A stretch of DNA of 64,000 nucleotides from Theobroma cacao (lineage: Eukaryota > Streptophyta > Magnoliopsida > Malvales > Malvaceae): the NCBI RefSeq assembly GCF_000208745.1, contig NC_030850.1, positions 16,624,544 through 16,688,543 of the forward strand, read 5' to 3'. The position numbers and the translations under genes are program-made. Numbering within the stretch: position 1 is the stretch's first letter; the number at the start of each line of letters is the position of its first letter. A model generated the notes under the pieces. The model was not told the DNA's origin and made no database searches. It was given only the letters and a program-made list of their open reading frames with translations. Shown one piece after another: positions 24,376 to 36,090 of this stretch.

Positions 24376-24676
24376 TGTTTGATATTAACCATGATTGAAT
24401 AGAATTCAAAGAAAGAATAAGTTGCAGAAGAAAAATAAAGCTAGAAATGTATATTATAAAAGAAAGTGTTTTCTCTTTACTCTAATGTGCTATTAAATCA
24501 GAGTATTTATACTCAATATCTATAGCTAATAATATAAACTATTTATTTACCTTTCAATCTAACTACTTATTAACAAACTAAACAACACGTGCTTATTCTT
24601 GTAACTTGCTAACTTATTCTTTAACCAACTTCTTTGATGACGATGACATATGAGAATCACATGCTGACTTCTAATA
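24376..24676 (-). repeat. 3' LTR of the copia element
   Basis: Aligns over its length with 29417-29722 (shared TGTTTGATATTAACC, CTCTAATGTGCTATTA, AACTTGCTAAC, GCTGACTT). On the minus strand it ends ...TCAAACA. Confidence 0.8.
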
Positions 24677-25056
24677 CTCCCCCTCAAGCTGCAAATAAAT
24701 GTCATGAATGTTTAGCATGCTTATCAAGTTATAAAATTGTACAGGTTGTAATGCTTTAGTAAATAAATTTTTTATTTGTAATTTTGTGTGCACGTATTTT
24801 GGAGTCATAATCCTTGTTAACACTTTTTCTTGAAGAAAGTGACAATCCACCTCTACATGTTTGGTTTTTTCATGATAAATTAGATTCTTGCTAATATGTA
24901 AGATCGACTGATTATCGCAAAATAACTCTACTGCTTTAGTGTGACTAATTCAAAGATCTTTCAGCAAGAAAATAAGTCAAATAACCTCACTACATGTTGT
25001 TATCATAACTCTGTACTCTGCTTTACTAGAGCTCTTAGCCATTACTAATTGTTTCT

Positions 25057-28000
25057 TTACCTTCTAGTTGACAAGTGACTTTCCAATAAAAACACAGTAA
25101 CCAACCATTGTTCTCCTTGTGTCTGGGCACCCTGCCTATCACATTCATTATATGCCTTCAAAAAGTATAAACTTTGTCTTGATGCTTTCTTCAAATACTT
25201 CAACACCCTCAGTGCTGCTTGCATGTGTGTTTGACAGGGCCAATCGATGAATTGTACCAAACATATCTGAAGCAAATGTAATATCTAGCCTTGTAAATAT
25301 CAAATATAACAATTTTCCCATTAATTTCCTTTATCTAATAGCATCCACTAACTAACCCTCATCACATTCCTTAGTCAACTTACAATAATAATCTGTGGGA
25401 GTATTTATTGGTTTTATGCCTAGCATACCATATTCAAACAACAGCTACAATGTAAACTTTCTCTGACACAATTAAATGCTTTAGTTGATCCTGGAATTTT
25501 AATGCCTAGAAAATATTTTAACTTGCCAAGATCTTTCCACTTAAAGTTGTTGTTCAAAAACTATTTTACTTGATCAGTTGCTGCAATTGATGAACTAGCT
25601 ATCAAAATGTTATCCACATAAACTAATAATGCTATAAACTAATCATTTTCTGACTTAGTGAACAAAGAGTAATCAGCCTTAGATTGCACAAAACCATACC
25701 TCAATAAAGCTTATGTGAACTTAGAGTTCCATTGTCGTGAAGCCTGCTTCAAACCATATAGGGATTTCTATAATTTGAAAACAAGTCTACAACCTAATGG
25801 ACACTTATACTCTTTCTAAGGTTCATACCCCTGAGGTAAATCCATGAAAACCTCTTCATTTAAGTCACCATGAAGGAATGCTTTATTGATGTCTAAGTGC
25901 CTCAAAAATCAACTTTTTGCAATAGCGATGGCCAAAAGGACTCTAATAATAGTTTGCTTAGCAACTAAATTAAAAGTCTCCTAATAGTCAAATCCCTCAT
26001 GTTGACTATAGCTTTTAGTTACCGATCATGCTTTATATCTCTTTATGCTACCATTAAAATTAATTTGCACTTTATACACCCATTTAAAACCCACAACATA
26101 TGTACTTATTGGTAGAGGCATTATTGTCCAAGTCTTATTTTCTTCTAAAGCATTCAATTCAGCTTGCATAGTTTCTTTCCAATTCTCATGAGTGATAGCT
26201 TGTTGATAAGTTTGGGGTTCAAAGGTATTAGTAAGTGAAATGGTAAATGCTTTATGAGATGAAGATAGTTGTGAGGTGAATAAATGGTTTTGAATTGGGA
26301 GAGTAGTAACTAGATTTGATTGAAAAGGTAAGTCACATTGGTATATATCAAAATACTTAGGTGGATTTTTAAATTTGGTATTTCTCTTAGGTAAAACAAA
26401 TGGACTAGCAAATTCATTGTTAACAATATCCAAAGATAAATCAGTATCATGAGAAAAAAAATCAACAAATGGTTTATCAAAAGAAGAAGGAATAGGATTA
26501 GAAGCATTACAAGCAACAAAATAAAAAATATCAAAGTTGATATGATCAAAATGATGAGATGCATGCATATCAGAATCACAACAATAAAAAAAAATATTTT
26601 CATAAAAATAACATCCCTAAAAATGAAAGACTGTTTTGCCTTCAGATCATATATTTTGTATCCCTTAACACCAACTAGATATCCAAGAAAAATACTTTTT
26701 GCAGTTCTAGGGTCTAATTTCTTTCTGTTATGTGATAATGTGGAAGCATAGCAAAGGGATCCTAAAACTTTGAGATGAGAATAAAAAGGGAGGTTTTGGT
26801 ATAACATCTCATATGGTGTTTTGGCTTGCAAAGTAAAAGCTAATAGTCTGTTTATCAAATGTGCAGCTACAAGAATAACATCTCTCCAAAAATGTGAAGG
26901 TAGTTTGAACTGAAACAATATAGACCTTGCCACCATCAACAAATGTTGATGTTTTCTTTTCACTACTCCATTTTGTTATGGAGTGTCTACATAAGAATGT
27001 TGATGAACAATTTCATATTTAGAATAAAACACTACCAAATTGAATTCATGAGCATTATCAAACCTAATTTGTTTGATAGTGATTAAAAACTGATTTTGTA
27101 TCATTCTACAAAATAAGGGTATGATTGTCATGACTTCTGACTTACGTCTTAACATAAATATCCAATTAAACCTAATATTATCATTTACTATAGTAAGGAA
27201 GAAATGATAACCAGACAAAATAACAACGCGATATGTTTCCCAAACATCAACATGATTAAAATCAAATGGAGAATTTGAAAATTGAATACGAACAAAAAAG
27301 GCAATCTTTTTTACTTAGCAATATGACAAATCTTACAAGATTTATTCTTTATATAGGATACTTTAGAGCATTGTTCATGAATTAGTTTCATTTTTTCATA
27401 TGGAGTATGTTCTAATCTAAAATGCCAAATATCATGGCTACCAATAGATTGACCATTATTTATAGAATTTTAAAACTTGATAGTATTTACAGAAGTTGGA
27501 AATTTAACAATAGAATTGAAATGAATAAGACTAATACAAGATAAAACTTTTGTCCAAATCAATTTGCATGAAGTATAAACCTCTTTTTACTTTAGCAACC
27601 CCAATAATTCTCTATGTGAATTTGTCCTGAATAAAATAGTGGCTATAAGATAGACTACACAAATGCTTTTTGGCTTTAGTAAGACTACTAAAGCTAATTT
27701 TCAAAAAGAAAAAAAAAAAGACTACTAAAGTTAACTAAAATGAACTTAACAGAAGGTACAAACAACACATTCTCAAGCACAAGAGAAGGAGTCAATCTCA
27801 TTGTCCCTATATGACTAACAATAACATTTGTATCATTTGGCAGCAATACAATCATATTACGAACATGTTTAACTGATTCAAACAAAGAAAGTGAGCAAGC
27901 TACATGATCCAAGGCACCAGTATCTACTATCTAGGTTTTGCTATCTATTATGAATGATTTTCCTAAATGTGATTAAGATATATATGCATTTTTAGCATTC

Positions 28001-29125
28001 AAACAGGTTAGATTTAGAATCATACCAACTAAGATAGAATTTACCAAGGAAGGATGTGGTTGATTGGCTTAATGGATGTTTGAAGACACTAGTTCCTTAT
28101 CAACATTATTATCAACATCTTGATCATTGAGAAGAAACATTAGCTTTTGTATATGTTGCTTTATGACAAAAATTTGAGACCTTAAATAATTAATACTTTC
28201 CTCCAAATGATCCTGTTGTGTAATAGCAATGACACTATTAACAGTAGCATTACTAGCAGTAATATTCTTTCTTTGGTTCATTTTATTCTTTATGAATTTA
28301 AAATCTGTAGGAAATTCAATTAGATGGAAACATTTTTCCTTAACATGTCCATTTTTCCTGCAATGAGAGCATACCAAATCACCTTTATTTATCTTTCTCC
28401 TATGACCATATACTACCATAACAAGTGTTTCAACTAGAGGTTGTGATTGAATGAATAGAGATCTTTGTGATTCCTTATGAAGAGTCATATTATATGTCTT
28501 ATTGAGAGTAGAAAAAGGCCTGAGCATCACAATTTGTGATCTCAAGGCAAGATATGATTCATTTAAATCATTAAGAAAGCGAAACATTATATCCTTGTTG
28601 TACTGATCAACAAACTTTTTGAAGCAATTATTATTACAATCTACACACTCATAATCAGGCAATAGCCTATATTTTTTAATTCTTTCTTAGTAGATTTCAA
28701 CTCAGTAAAATAACTATCAACTGACCTGAGTCCTTTAGTAAACTATAAATTGTAAATCCTTAAATCATCTAGTTGTGAAAATCATTCCTTCAAGCTCTCC
28801 CGTATTTGTTGTGCCGAATCCGTGAAAAAGATAATGAATGCAATTTCTGATGAAATAGAATCAAGTAGCCAGGCTACAATCAACTTGTTATACTTGTTCC
28901 AAGGACCAAATAGTGGATTTGTAGATATTGGCTCGTTGATGGTCCTACCTGCAAAACTTGTCCTATTACGAATAACTAATGCAAGAAGGAATGAATGAAT
29001 CCTGCCAAATAATTCAATGAAGTCAATTTAGGATTTGACATCACTGAGCTTGGATTGTCTGAACAAGGAACATAATATGGGGATTGTGGATTTTCAATAG
29101 GTGAAACCGATGAACTAGCAACCAT
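25057..29125 (-). pseudogene. Copia gag-pol remnant
   Basis: Gag begins near 29125 (MVASSSVSPIENPQ) and has a CCHC zinc knuckle, CSHCRKNGHVKEKC, near 28330-28375. The protease motif region (IVDTGALDHVAC) is at about 27895-27935, with the usual Trp codon before it changed to TAG. Integrase spans about 27218-26600: the catalytic core is followed by VKRKHQHLLMVARSILFQ and PRTAKSIFLGYLVGVKGYKI. The RT entry is at about 26190-26030 (NWKETMQAELNALEENKTW; GFKWVYKVQ). RNase H is at 25275-25057 (ALRVLKYLKK). Frames are broken by many stops and shifts, so no polyprotein can be made. Confidence 0.85.
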
Positions 29126-29416
29126 TTTTGAACACAAATCAATGAAATGTTTTGAAAAAAAAAAAAAACAATGAACCAAAAGTAGACATTGAAAGAGGAA
29201 TCATGAAATGAGAAGAAAAATCTTGGATCTGAAAAGTGGATTCATGAATTGAGAAGAAGAATCTTGGATCTGAAAAAAAAAAGAAAGAAATCTAATCGAT
29301 AAAAGAGATATGGCTTAAGAAAGGATGAAATTTCTAAATCGCAAACAATAGCTCAAGAGAAAATGAAGAACAACTTCAAGATTAGAGACAAAAGCCAAGC
29401 CATGGCTCTAATGTCA

Positions 29417-29722
29417 TGTTTGATATTAACCAGGATTGCATAGATATTTAGAGAAAGAATAAAGTTGTAAAAAAAAAAAAGTAAAGCTAGCTGGAAATGT
29501 ATATTTTGCAAAAAAGTGTTTTCTCATTACTCTAATGTGCTATTACATTAGCGTATTTATACTTAATATCTTTAGCTAATAATGTAAATTACTTATCTAC
29601 CGTTCAATCTAACTAATTACCAAACTAAACAACACACGCTTATTCTTGTAACTTGCTAACAAATTCTCCAACCAACTTCTTTGATGCTGATGACACACGA
29701 GAATCATATGCTGACTTATGAT
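29417..29722 (-). repeat. 5' LTR of the copia element
   Basis: Partner of 24376-24676. The primer-binding-like site lies directly next to its low-coordinate edge, which orients the element on the minus strand. Confidence 0.8.
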
Positions 29723-30957
29723 GACTCGACCCTGTTGCAATTAGTGGTTGATGAGGAGAAAGAGAAGGAAAATTTTAATTATGACAACCTGATAGCGTCA
29801 AATCGTTTGATAAGAATGCATTCAACCATGCCCCAGCTTGATCCTGTTGTCTCCTCTGACAGGCGATGGTGCAATTGCCGGCGGTAGCACCTTCATTTCT
29901 CCTGTCGTCTCTCATCTTGCATTGGAAAGTTAACCTTCAAGTTAAGGATGAAATCGAACTTTTAATTTTCTATTTAGCAATTAATCAAAATTTCATTTAC
30001 CCTTTAATAAATATCTTTTTGTACGGCAACTGACTCTAATATTTCGTAGTCCATTGGCCCTTTTAGCAATTCAGGAATAGTTGGAAAAATAAGAACATTT
30101 GTTTGTTTCTACTTCGAAGCATCTAAAATGAAATAAATATCTACGTATAATTATTTATACTAATAAAATAAAATGATTGGATTAGATGGTATTAGTGTCT
30201 TTTATGAAAATCACTGCATTTGTTGGTGATTAGTATTTTTTTTATGATATTTGTTTGGAAATAGTTATAGTAAAAATGAATGCAACATAGAAGCAGGCTT
30301 TCAATTTCTAGAACAACCAAAGAAGAATACAGGATAGTCAAGGTATTATCAATTGATACAGAAAGGAGGAGGAACAAACCAAGAGTCTCCTTCTCTTTCC
30401 CTCCCTAAATTGAAATGCAATCTCAAAATCCTGAAAATTAAACAAAGAGAAAATCAGAGCTCCTGTGATGAAAAATAATTCAACAGATTGCATCAACATG
30501 TTTCATTCATGAATCGTGAGGATTCAACTCTCATTTACCTGTTCTAGCGTCTATTGCTGGCCCTTTGATGCCCCCGGCAAATCAACTACCAAGGAATGTC
30601 CACTACAAGCTTTCTTTTGTTAAAATCAACTATGAGATCAAGAAATACTTTCACCCAAACAAGGTCACTCTCCTCATCCAAAGGAAGTCAGCCACTAAAG
30701 TGCGAAACCAAGGTGTTACTGTTTTGAACAATGCTTACTATCATGCAGTGATCTAATACACTGTCTTGATAGCTTTATATTATTTTCTCAGTTTAACCAT
30801 CTCTAAGTTGCCACACACATTATATCCTCTGCAGGTACTCTCTAGTCTTAAGTCTTAGCAGTACATTACATGTCTCAAATCAAAATCAATAAATAAATAT
30901 GTCCTAGCACGCGAGTTAATATTCATGTTGATCATTGCTATAGTTCTTTAGACAGAC
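29723..30957. other. Spacer after the copia element
   Basis: AT-moderate sequence. Two short plus-strand frames (about 29730-29887 and 30565-30756) have no features I recognise. I cannot support a gene here. Confidence 0.4.
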
Positions 30958-31135
30958 ATGCTGGATTACCTTAACTTCATTGAATTAGTTGATACCACCA
31001 ACATCTTCCCATACAACTTCAAACACAGAAATATCCATATCCATGCAAACTTTCATAGAAATTCCTTACAGAAAATGGAGATTTTTCTTTCAACAAGCCA
31101 CATGATGATTGGAAAGCACCTATGCAAGTTCTTTT
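30958..31135 (-). pseudogene. Decayed copy of exon 2 of the unknown gene at 1720-3210
   Basis: On the minus strand a peptide VFEVVWEDVGGIN*FNEV matches VFEVAWEDVRGINYSNVL of exon 2 at 2951-2715. The upstream part (KEKSPFSVRNFYESLHGY versus KDSCPFSVVNLYETLHGF) matches as well. The Tyr codon after GIN is TAA here, and an indel breaks the frame before VFEV. Only this exon is recognisable; exons 1 and 3 are absent nearby. It is a partial gene duplicate left behind in the repeat-rich zone, 28 kb from its relative. Confidence 0.7.
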
Positions 31136-31527
31136 CATGGCTACTTTATAACAAAAAAACATTTTAGGAAGCTGCAGTTAGTGTAAAAGTGCTAATCAAC
31201 AAAAATGTCAAAAGCTGGAAAGTGGGCAAACTTTTCTCACATGTGAAGGAAAGCTACAAATCCAGCATGTTCTCACATCAGTTGTAAACTTGTGAAGCAG
31301 CTTTACCACATAAGAGTACAGAAGGCCCAATACTTGGGATACAAAACCCTCCTTATTCTCAAAATGTGACTCAACAATCTGAGTATATATCCTGGACAAA
31401 AATGTTATGTGCCTCTATTGTAGTTCCAATAAAAATTACATGATTAATACAGTCCTCTCAACTCCAAATGTGGAGCTCAACATTATCAATAACTCAAATT
31501 CCAAGTCAAATCCTCATCCTTTTAAAT
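31136..31527. other. 3' flank of the PORR gene
   Basis: Probable 3' UTR of the minus-strand PORR gene near 31528, then spacer. A minus-strand open frame at 31208-31399 has no recognised domain. Confidence 0.35.
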
Positions 31528-32757
31528 TCAAAGCTCCTCATCACAACTTAGGTCATTCAATCCCTCATTCCTCATTGCCATCATTTCCATGTCTTTCTTA
31601 ACCTGTTCTCTTCGCAACCTCAACAACTCCGCTCTCTCCTGCCATCCTTCCTCCAACAATTCAACAAACTTATCCTTTGTCTCAAGCAACGGATCCTTAT
31701 CAATCAACTGATCGTCCTTATACGCCTCCCTTAGCACTGCAGTCTTTATCCCACCTTTTAATGACATATAGAATATCCCCGAATGCCTTGTAAACACACT
31801 AGAAAAAGCATTTGAAAATCTATAATCATCGGTAAACTTACCCAATATAGGCGCCGGAACCCTTTTGAACAATGAGAGGGAAAGCAACTCATGGAAAACC
31901 CCCACCATCCTTTTCTCCATTTCTCGTGAAGCTTGATCCAAATGTGACACATCCTCATAAGGAGATATATAATCTAACTCTAGCCAATCCCTGACCCACT
32001 CTCTCATTTCCTTCCTGAGAAAAAACCCTGCCGGTAACTTGTAGTTAAAATTTGGCCTAACCCGAATCCCTGTTAACCTCGATTCCTCTTCTGCTCTTTG
32101 CTCAATAACAGATTTGGCAAACTCTGGATTCCACTCAACCAACTCCAAAAACGACTGCCCTTCTCCAGGGGACCCGGTTAACCTAAAATAATTCGAGTAC
32201 TTAGGCACTAAACTAACCAAAAAATCATTTGGCAAACCAAATTCTCTCTTCACATGAACCAATTTATCCACACTAATCACCTTATATCTCGACATCATCA
32301 ACAATTTACAAAGCTTAGAAACAACCAACTCCTCATTTTCACTATAAATCCGTTTCTCCTCCTCTAGAAAATTCCTCAACTTATCACTAGGCCGCAAAAA
32401 GGGAACGCGCTCGGATTTGGGTCTAATCCGATCATAATAAGTATCGAAAAGACCCGGGTTATTGTTAATAAAGGTTTTAACTTTGACATTAAGGCGTAAT
32501 CTCTCCCGCCTTTTATCTAAGTATCGGAGAGGGATCGCTTGACCCGGCTCGTTAAGCACTTCCTTCACGACCCGGGCACAGAGCTTGTATCGTTTATCGT
32601 TTTCTATGGCTTGGTCTAATTTCTGGTCTTTCCTCCAAATAACTTTGAGGCTTGAAATGGGCTTGATTTGGAAGGTGAATTTAGGGTTTAAGAAAGAGTC
32701 GAAGTCAAATTTTAGATAGGAGATGGAAGAAGAAATGGTTTGGGATTTGAAGAGCAT
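31528..32757 (-). CDS. PORR-domain (plant organelle RNA recognition) protein, probably organelle-targeted
   Basis: A single uninterrupted exon encodes 409 aa from the ATG at 32757; the frame stays open upstream but only from a TTG. The N-terminus (MLFKSQTISSSISYLKF...) is basic and rich in Ser, Phe and Leu with few acidic residues, as expected of a mitochondrial or plastid transit peptide. The PORR/DUF860 domain runs from about residue 40 (WRKDQKLDQAIENDKRYKLC) through FDTYYDRIRPKSERVPFLRP, LPNDFLVSLVPKYSNYFRL and the KLPAGFFLRKEMREWVRDWL segment to EDVSHLDQASREMEKRMVGV and HSGIFYMSLKGGIKTAVLRE. The last ~60 residues are charged and helical. Family members (WTF1, WTF9, RPD1) bind organellar RNA and help group II intron splicing. 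I cannot say which intron or organelle this one serves. It looks intact. Confidence 0.9.
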   Translation of the reverse strand: MLFKSQTISSSISYLKFDFDSFLNPKFTFQIKPISSLKVIWRKDQKLDQAIENDKRYKLCARVVKEVLNEPGQAIPLRYLDKRRERLRLNVKVKTFINNNPGLFDTYYDRIRPKSERVPFLRPSDKLRNFLEEEKRIYSENEELVVSKLCKLLMMSRYKVISVDKLVHVKREFGLPNDFLVSLVPKYSNYFRLTGSPGEGQSFLELVEWNPEFAKSVIEQRAEEESRLTGIRVRPNFNYKLPAGFFLRKEMREWVRDWLELDYISPYEDVSHLDQASREMEKRMVGVFHELLSLSLFKRVPAPILGKFTDDYRFSNAFSSVFTRHSGIFYMSLKGGIKTAVLREAYKDDQLIDKDPLLETKDKFVELLEEGWQERAELLRLRREQVKKDMEMMAMRNEGLNDLSCDEEL

Positions 32758-33659
32758 ACCTGAAATTAGCTTCAAAGCAAAAACCCAAAGCAATTGATCA
32801 AATTAAAAACCTAGCAATAATTCTTAGGATTGGCAGTGGGAAGCAAACTCCAAACCAGAATTCGTGAATGAGCAGAATTCACGGCTTAGGGTTTTAGAGA
32901 CTGAAGTAATAGTAACAAGGGACAGTCAGATTACTCTGAAGATATATTAAAAAATGTAAAGGGCAAGAAACAAGAAAAATGAGACTTGGGTGGCCTCAAA
33001 TGTAATTTCCTACTTTTTGGAACCAACAGCTACGTCTGTGGAAATATATCCTAAATGCCCATCGCCATCGGAGAAGGCAACCATTAAGTTCTCTATTATT
33101 TTTAAGTTATACTAATTAGAATTTTACTATTTGATAGAGAATCAAAATTTTATAATACTCAATTAATTTCTTAAATTATTATCCAAACCTGATTTTGAAT
33201 ATTTTAGATATTATCGATTAAATATTTATATTTATATATTAATCAATTAAAAATAAATTAAACATAATTTTTATGTATATTATGAATAAAAATTAAAATT
33301 AATAGATTAAAGTTATTTCATAAAAACTATTTAAAATTTAAAATCATTTTTAGAATAATTAATGAATTTTGGCAAGTATTATATTGATGATAAGGAATTT
33401 ATAAATAAAAAATATAAAATATAAAATCAAAATTTAATATTAAAAAATATTATTTATAATCGAGTTCAGATAATGAGTATTTTAAGATCAATACCCAAAT
33501 CTTACCTAAACTTGTGACGAGTAATAAAGTTACTACCTAAACCCTACATGAACTTGATTATAAAGTATCCTAATTTTACTTAATCAGATCAGATAATACA
33601 AAGTACCCAAGTACAAAGCACCAACTGACATCGCTAATTGCCGTACATGAGTTAATTTA
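32758..33659. other. PORR 5' flank, then AT-rich repeat-like sequence
   Basis: 5' leader and promoter of PORR to about 33060. The stretch 33100-33643 is AT rich. Its far end (GACATCGCTAAT at 33629-33640) recalls the end of the hAT element at 23075-24091, but I see no matching other end. Confidence 0.4.
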
Positions 33660-33963
33660 TGTATATAACTAGAGGTATTACCTCTACATGGATGGAAAAG
33701 AAAAATAATGTGTACTTATAGCCATATCAAATAAGTAGTAAAGTTGACTCTTCAATTAATAACTGCTTCAATGTTGTCTCAACTTTACTCAATGTTTTTT
33801 TCCAATCACTTATAGCCATATCAAATGATTACACACTCATTGCAACTTTTATTGCTAAATTAGAATACAATTTAAGCAAAATTTTGTAACGTTTAGGATT
33901 ATTTGATCTAGTAGATGCAAAAGAATTTACCATAACTCTAATCTTCGCTTCTTTAGTCCAGCT
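33660..33963 (-). pseudogene. FAR1-type MULE transposase, C-terminal fragment
   Basis: The minus strand reads (ILK)SWTKEAKIRVMVNSF immediately after the inserted 11.5 kb element. It continues to NPKRYKILLKLYSNLAIKVA and then a stop. In FHY3/FAR1-like transposases the SWIM finger is followed a few residues later by YILKRWTKEA.... The upstream part of the same protein lies beyond the insertion at 45443-47290. Confidence 0.75.
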
Positions 33964-33972
33964 TTTTAATAT
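33964..33972. repeat. Left 9 bp target-site duplication of the large MULE
   Basis: TTTTAATAT, identical to 45443-45451. Nine-base duplications are the hallmark of Mutator-superfamily insertion. Confidence 0.85.
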
Positions 33973-34100
33973 GGGAAAATTTTTTTTTTGGCTCTTGAAA
34001 ACAAAGTGTTTTTGAAAATAACCTTCCAGATAAATTTAACTATTTTTAGCCACCAGAAGAGATTTTGGGATAAAAATGCCCTTAATAAGACATCTTCGGT
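33973..34100. repeat. Left terminal inverted repeat of the MULE
   Basis: About 120 bp, imperfect. Aligns inverted with 45315-45442, with shared blocks GAAATAACC / GAAAATAACC, TTTTTAGCCA / TTTCTAGCCA, AAAATGCCCTTAA. Confidence 0.7.
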
Positions 34101-34411
34101 GACGTGCACTCTCAAATAGGCGAAAAATTAGAAAATAAATATGCGAAGAATTTTTGAACATCTACTTTTGTGCAAAACATCTTATTTTTTCCCCAGAAGT
34201 TTCTGCAAAACAAAATAATGGTTTTTCAGATATTTCAGACATTACATTTAGATAATACGAAGGGTGATATTAAATCGAACGAGAAACCGGTCATGATGAA
34301 TCGAAAGCTTCAAGAATGATGTGAAAGCAAAAATCCCTGATACGGTGGTGAATCGAAAGGAGAAAGATGTGAATCTGAAGCAGGAAATGGTCGTGCTACA
34401 ACAGGCCATAT

Positions 34412-35115
34412 GGTTTGTGTGACGGTAGGGTTTTAGAGTTTGTGAAATGGAATGGTGGGAATGTGTGACACGGCATGGTGGGAATGTGTGACACATCATG
34501 GTGAGAATATGTGAGACGGGTGTGACACGGTAGGGTATAGAGTTTGTGACATGGCATGGTGGCAATGTGTGACACGTCATGGTGAGAATATGTGACAAGA
34601 CAGGGTTTAGAGTGTGTGACATGTCAAGGTGATAATGTGTGAGACGGCACGATGAGAATGTGATAGGGGTGTGACACGACAGGGTTTAGAGTGTGTGACA
34701 CGCTATGGAGAGAATCTGTGACACGGCAGGGTGATAATGTTTGAGACGACACGGTGAGAATATGTGACACTGGTGTGACACAGCAGCGTTTAGAGTGTGA
34801 CACGGTAGGTTTTAGAGTGTGTGACATGCCATGGAGGGAATTTGTGACACAACAGGGTGATAATGTGTGAGGCGGCATGGTGAGAATATGTGACACGGGT
34901 GTGACACGACAGTGTTTAGAGTGCGTGACACGCCATGGACAGAACGTGTGACATGGTAGGGTCATAATGTGTGAAACGACACAGTGATAATGTGTGACAT
35001 GGGTGTGACATGGTAGCGTTTAGAGTGTGGGACACACCATGGTCAGACGTGTGACATGGCATGGCTTGAACGTGTGACACACCATGGGTTTAATATGTGA
35101 CACGCCATGGTGTGA
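34412..35115. repeat. Tandem array 1: TGTGACACGGCATGG-type repeats
   Basis: About 700 bp built from short variants of GTGTGACACGGCATGGTG; by eye I count 23 copies of TGTGACA on the plus strand. Higher-order units of about 40-130 bp are visible (for example ...TTTAGAGTGTGTGACA...). It lies between the left TIR and the first exon of the DUF1985-Ulp1 gene, where that gene's promoter should be. Minus-strand open frames across it are a by-product of the repeat. Confidence 0.85.
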
Positions 35116-35551
35116 AAGAAGGCGGGCAAATGACGAGGAAGGCGTTTGGACTTCGACTAAACGAATGAGATGAATATAAAAGGCCATTTCGTTTTAATTA
35201 AATATTTTTCTAAAATCATAAAAACGTTTGTGTGAAGGAAGTAAGAGAGTTTCATTCATTTCTTATTCTGAAAGGTAGTAGAGAGTTTGGCTTTGTTCTT
35301 TGCAAGCTTAACTACATCACAACAATAATGTCGGTTATCAATGAAGAGGTCAGTCACTCTAAAATTAATGTTTCTTCTGTTCGTTGATTTTTTACTGGGT
35401 TGGTTTGCTTAAACTGTTGATTTTTTGTTGGTTTACTGGGTTGTTTGGTGTTTTTTTTCGCAATTGTTATGCTTTGCTTAAACTGTTTTCTTCCTGATTT
35501 TATGGTCGTCCCAAAGTGTTGAAGGGAGTCCGCGTCTGCATATGGCGTTAT

Positions 35552-35935
35552 GGGTTAACTGATTTTTTGGGTTTTTAACGTGTCACGGCTGTTCTTGGCG
35601 TGTTGTAGGTTAACTAATTTTTTAGGTTTTTAGCGTGTCACTATTGTTCCTAGTGTGTAGTGGGTTAACTGGATTTTTTTGTTTTTAGCGTGTCACGACT
35701 GTTCCTGACGTGTTGTGGGTTAACTGGATTTTTTGGCTTTTGGCGTGTCACGGTTGTTCTTGGCGTGTTGTGGGTTAACTGGTTTTTTGGGTTTTTAGCG
35801 TGTCACAGCTATTCTTGGCGTGTTGTGGGTTAATTGGATTTTTGGGTTTTTGACGTGTGATCGCTGTTCCTGGCGTGTTGTGGGTTAACTGGTTTTTTGA
35901 ATTTTTAGCGTATCACGACTATTGGTGTAACGAGT
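35552..35935. repeat. Tandem array 2: 55 bp unit, seven copies, in intron 1
   Basis: GGTTAACT recurs at 35552, 35608, 35663, 35718, 35773, 35828 and 35883, a strict 55-56 bp period. Each unit carries GCGTGTCACG(A/G)CTGTTCTTGG. The array lies within the intron between exons 1 and 2 of the DUF1985-Ulp1 gene. Confidence 0.9.
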
Positions 35936-36090
35936 AATAATTATAGATTTTGGCATGTCACAACACTAATAGGCATGGCATGTCACGACACTGATATGCA
36001 TGGCGTGTCACGACATTTAACTTGATATACATGACGTGTTACAACTTTTACTTCATATGCATGGCGTGTAACAACATTTATTTCTTTTTT
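35936..36090. repeat. GCATGGCGTGTCACGAC repeats at the end of intron 1
   Basis: About four degenerate copies of ATGCATGGCGTGT(C/A)ACAAC at about 35950, 35974, 35998 and 36058. This word is the reverse complement of the unit in array 4 at 44543-44880. Confidence 0.75.

Larger units (their letters stand above)
24376..29722 (-). mobile_element. Ty1/copia LTR retrotransposon (decayed)
   Basis: Two direct LTRs of about 300 bp bracket a minus-strand gag-pol in copia order (gag, protease, integrase, RT, RNase H). Next to the low-coordinate (3') LTR is a polypurine tract, which reads AGCTTGAGGGGGAG on the minus strand (about 24677-24693). Beside the high-coordinate (5') LTR is a primer-binding-like stretch, TTAGAGCCATGG on the minus strand (about 29400-29412), a degraded form of the usual initiator-Met-tRNA site. 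The flanking pentamers ATCGA (24371-24375) and CTCGA (29724-29728) could be an eroded target duplication. The LTRs differ at many sites, so the insertion is old. Confidence 0.88.

Noticed and set aside
32758..32793. Extension of the PORR protein by 12 residues upstream
   Set aside because: The extension starts at TTG and crosses a TTTCAG|G acceptor-like word; the ATG at 32757 gives a normal transit peptide.
33100..33643. Second hAT-type element related to 23075-24091
   Set aside because: Only one end looks similar; no matching opposite end or 8 bp duplication found.
34248..34965. Minus-strand frames rich in SHTL and PCRVT words
   Set aside because: Pure product of the TGTGACAC tandem array.
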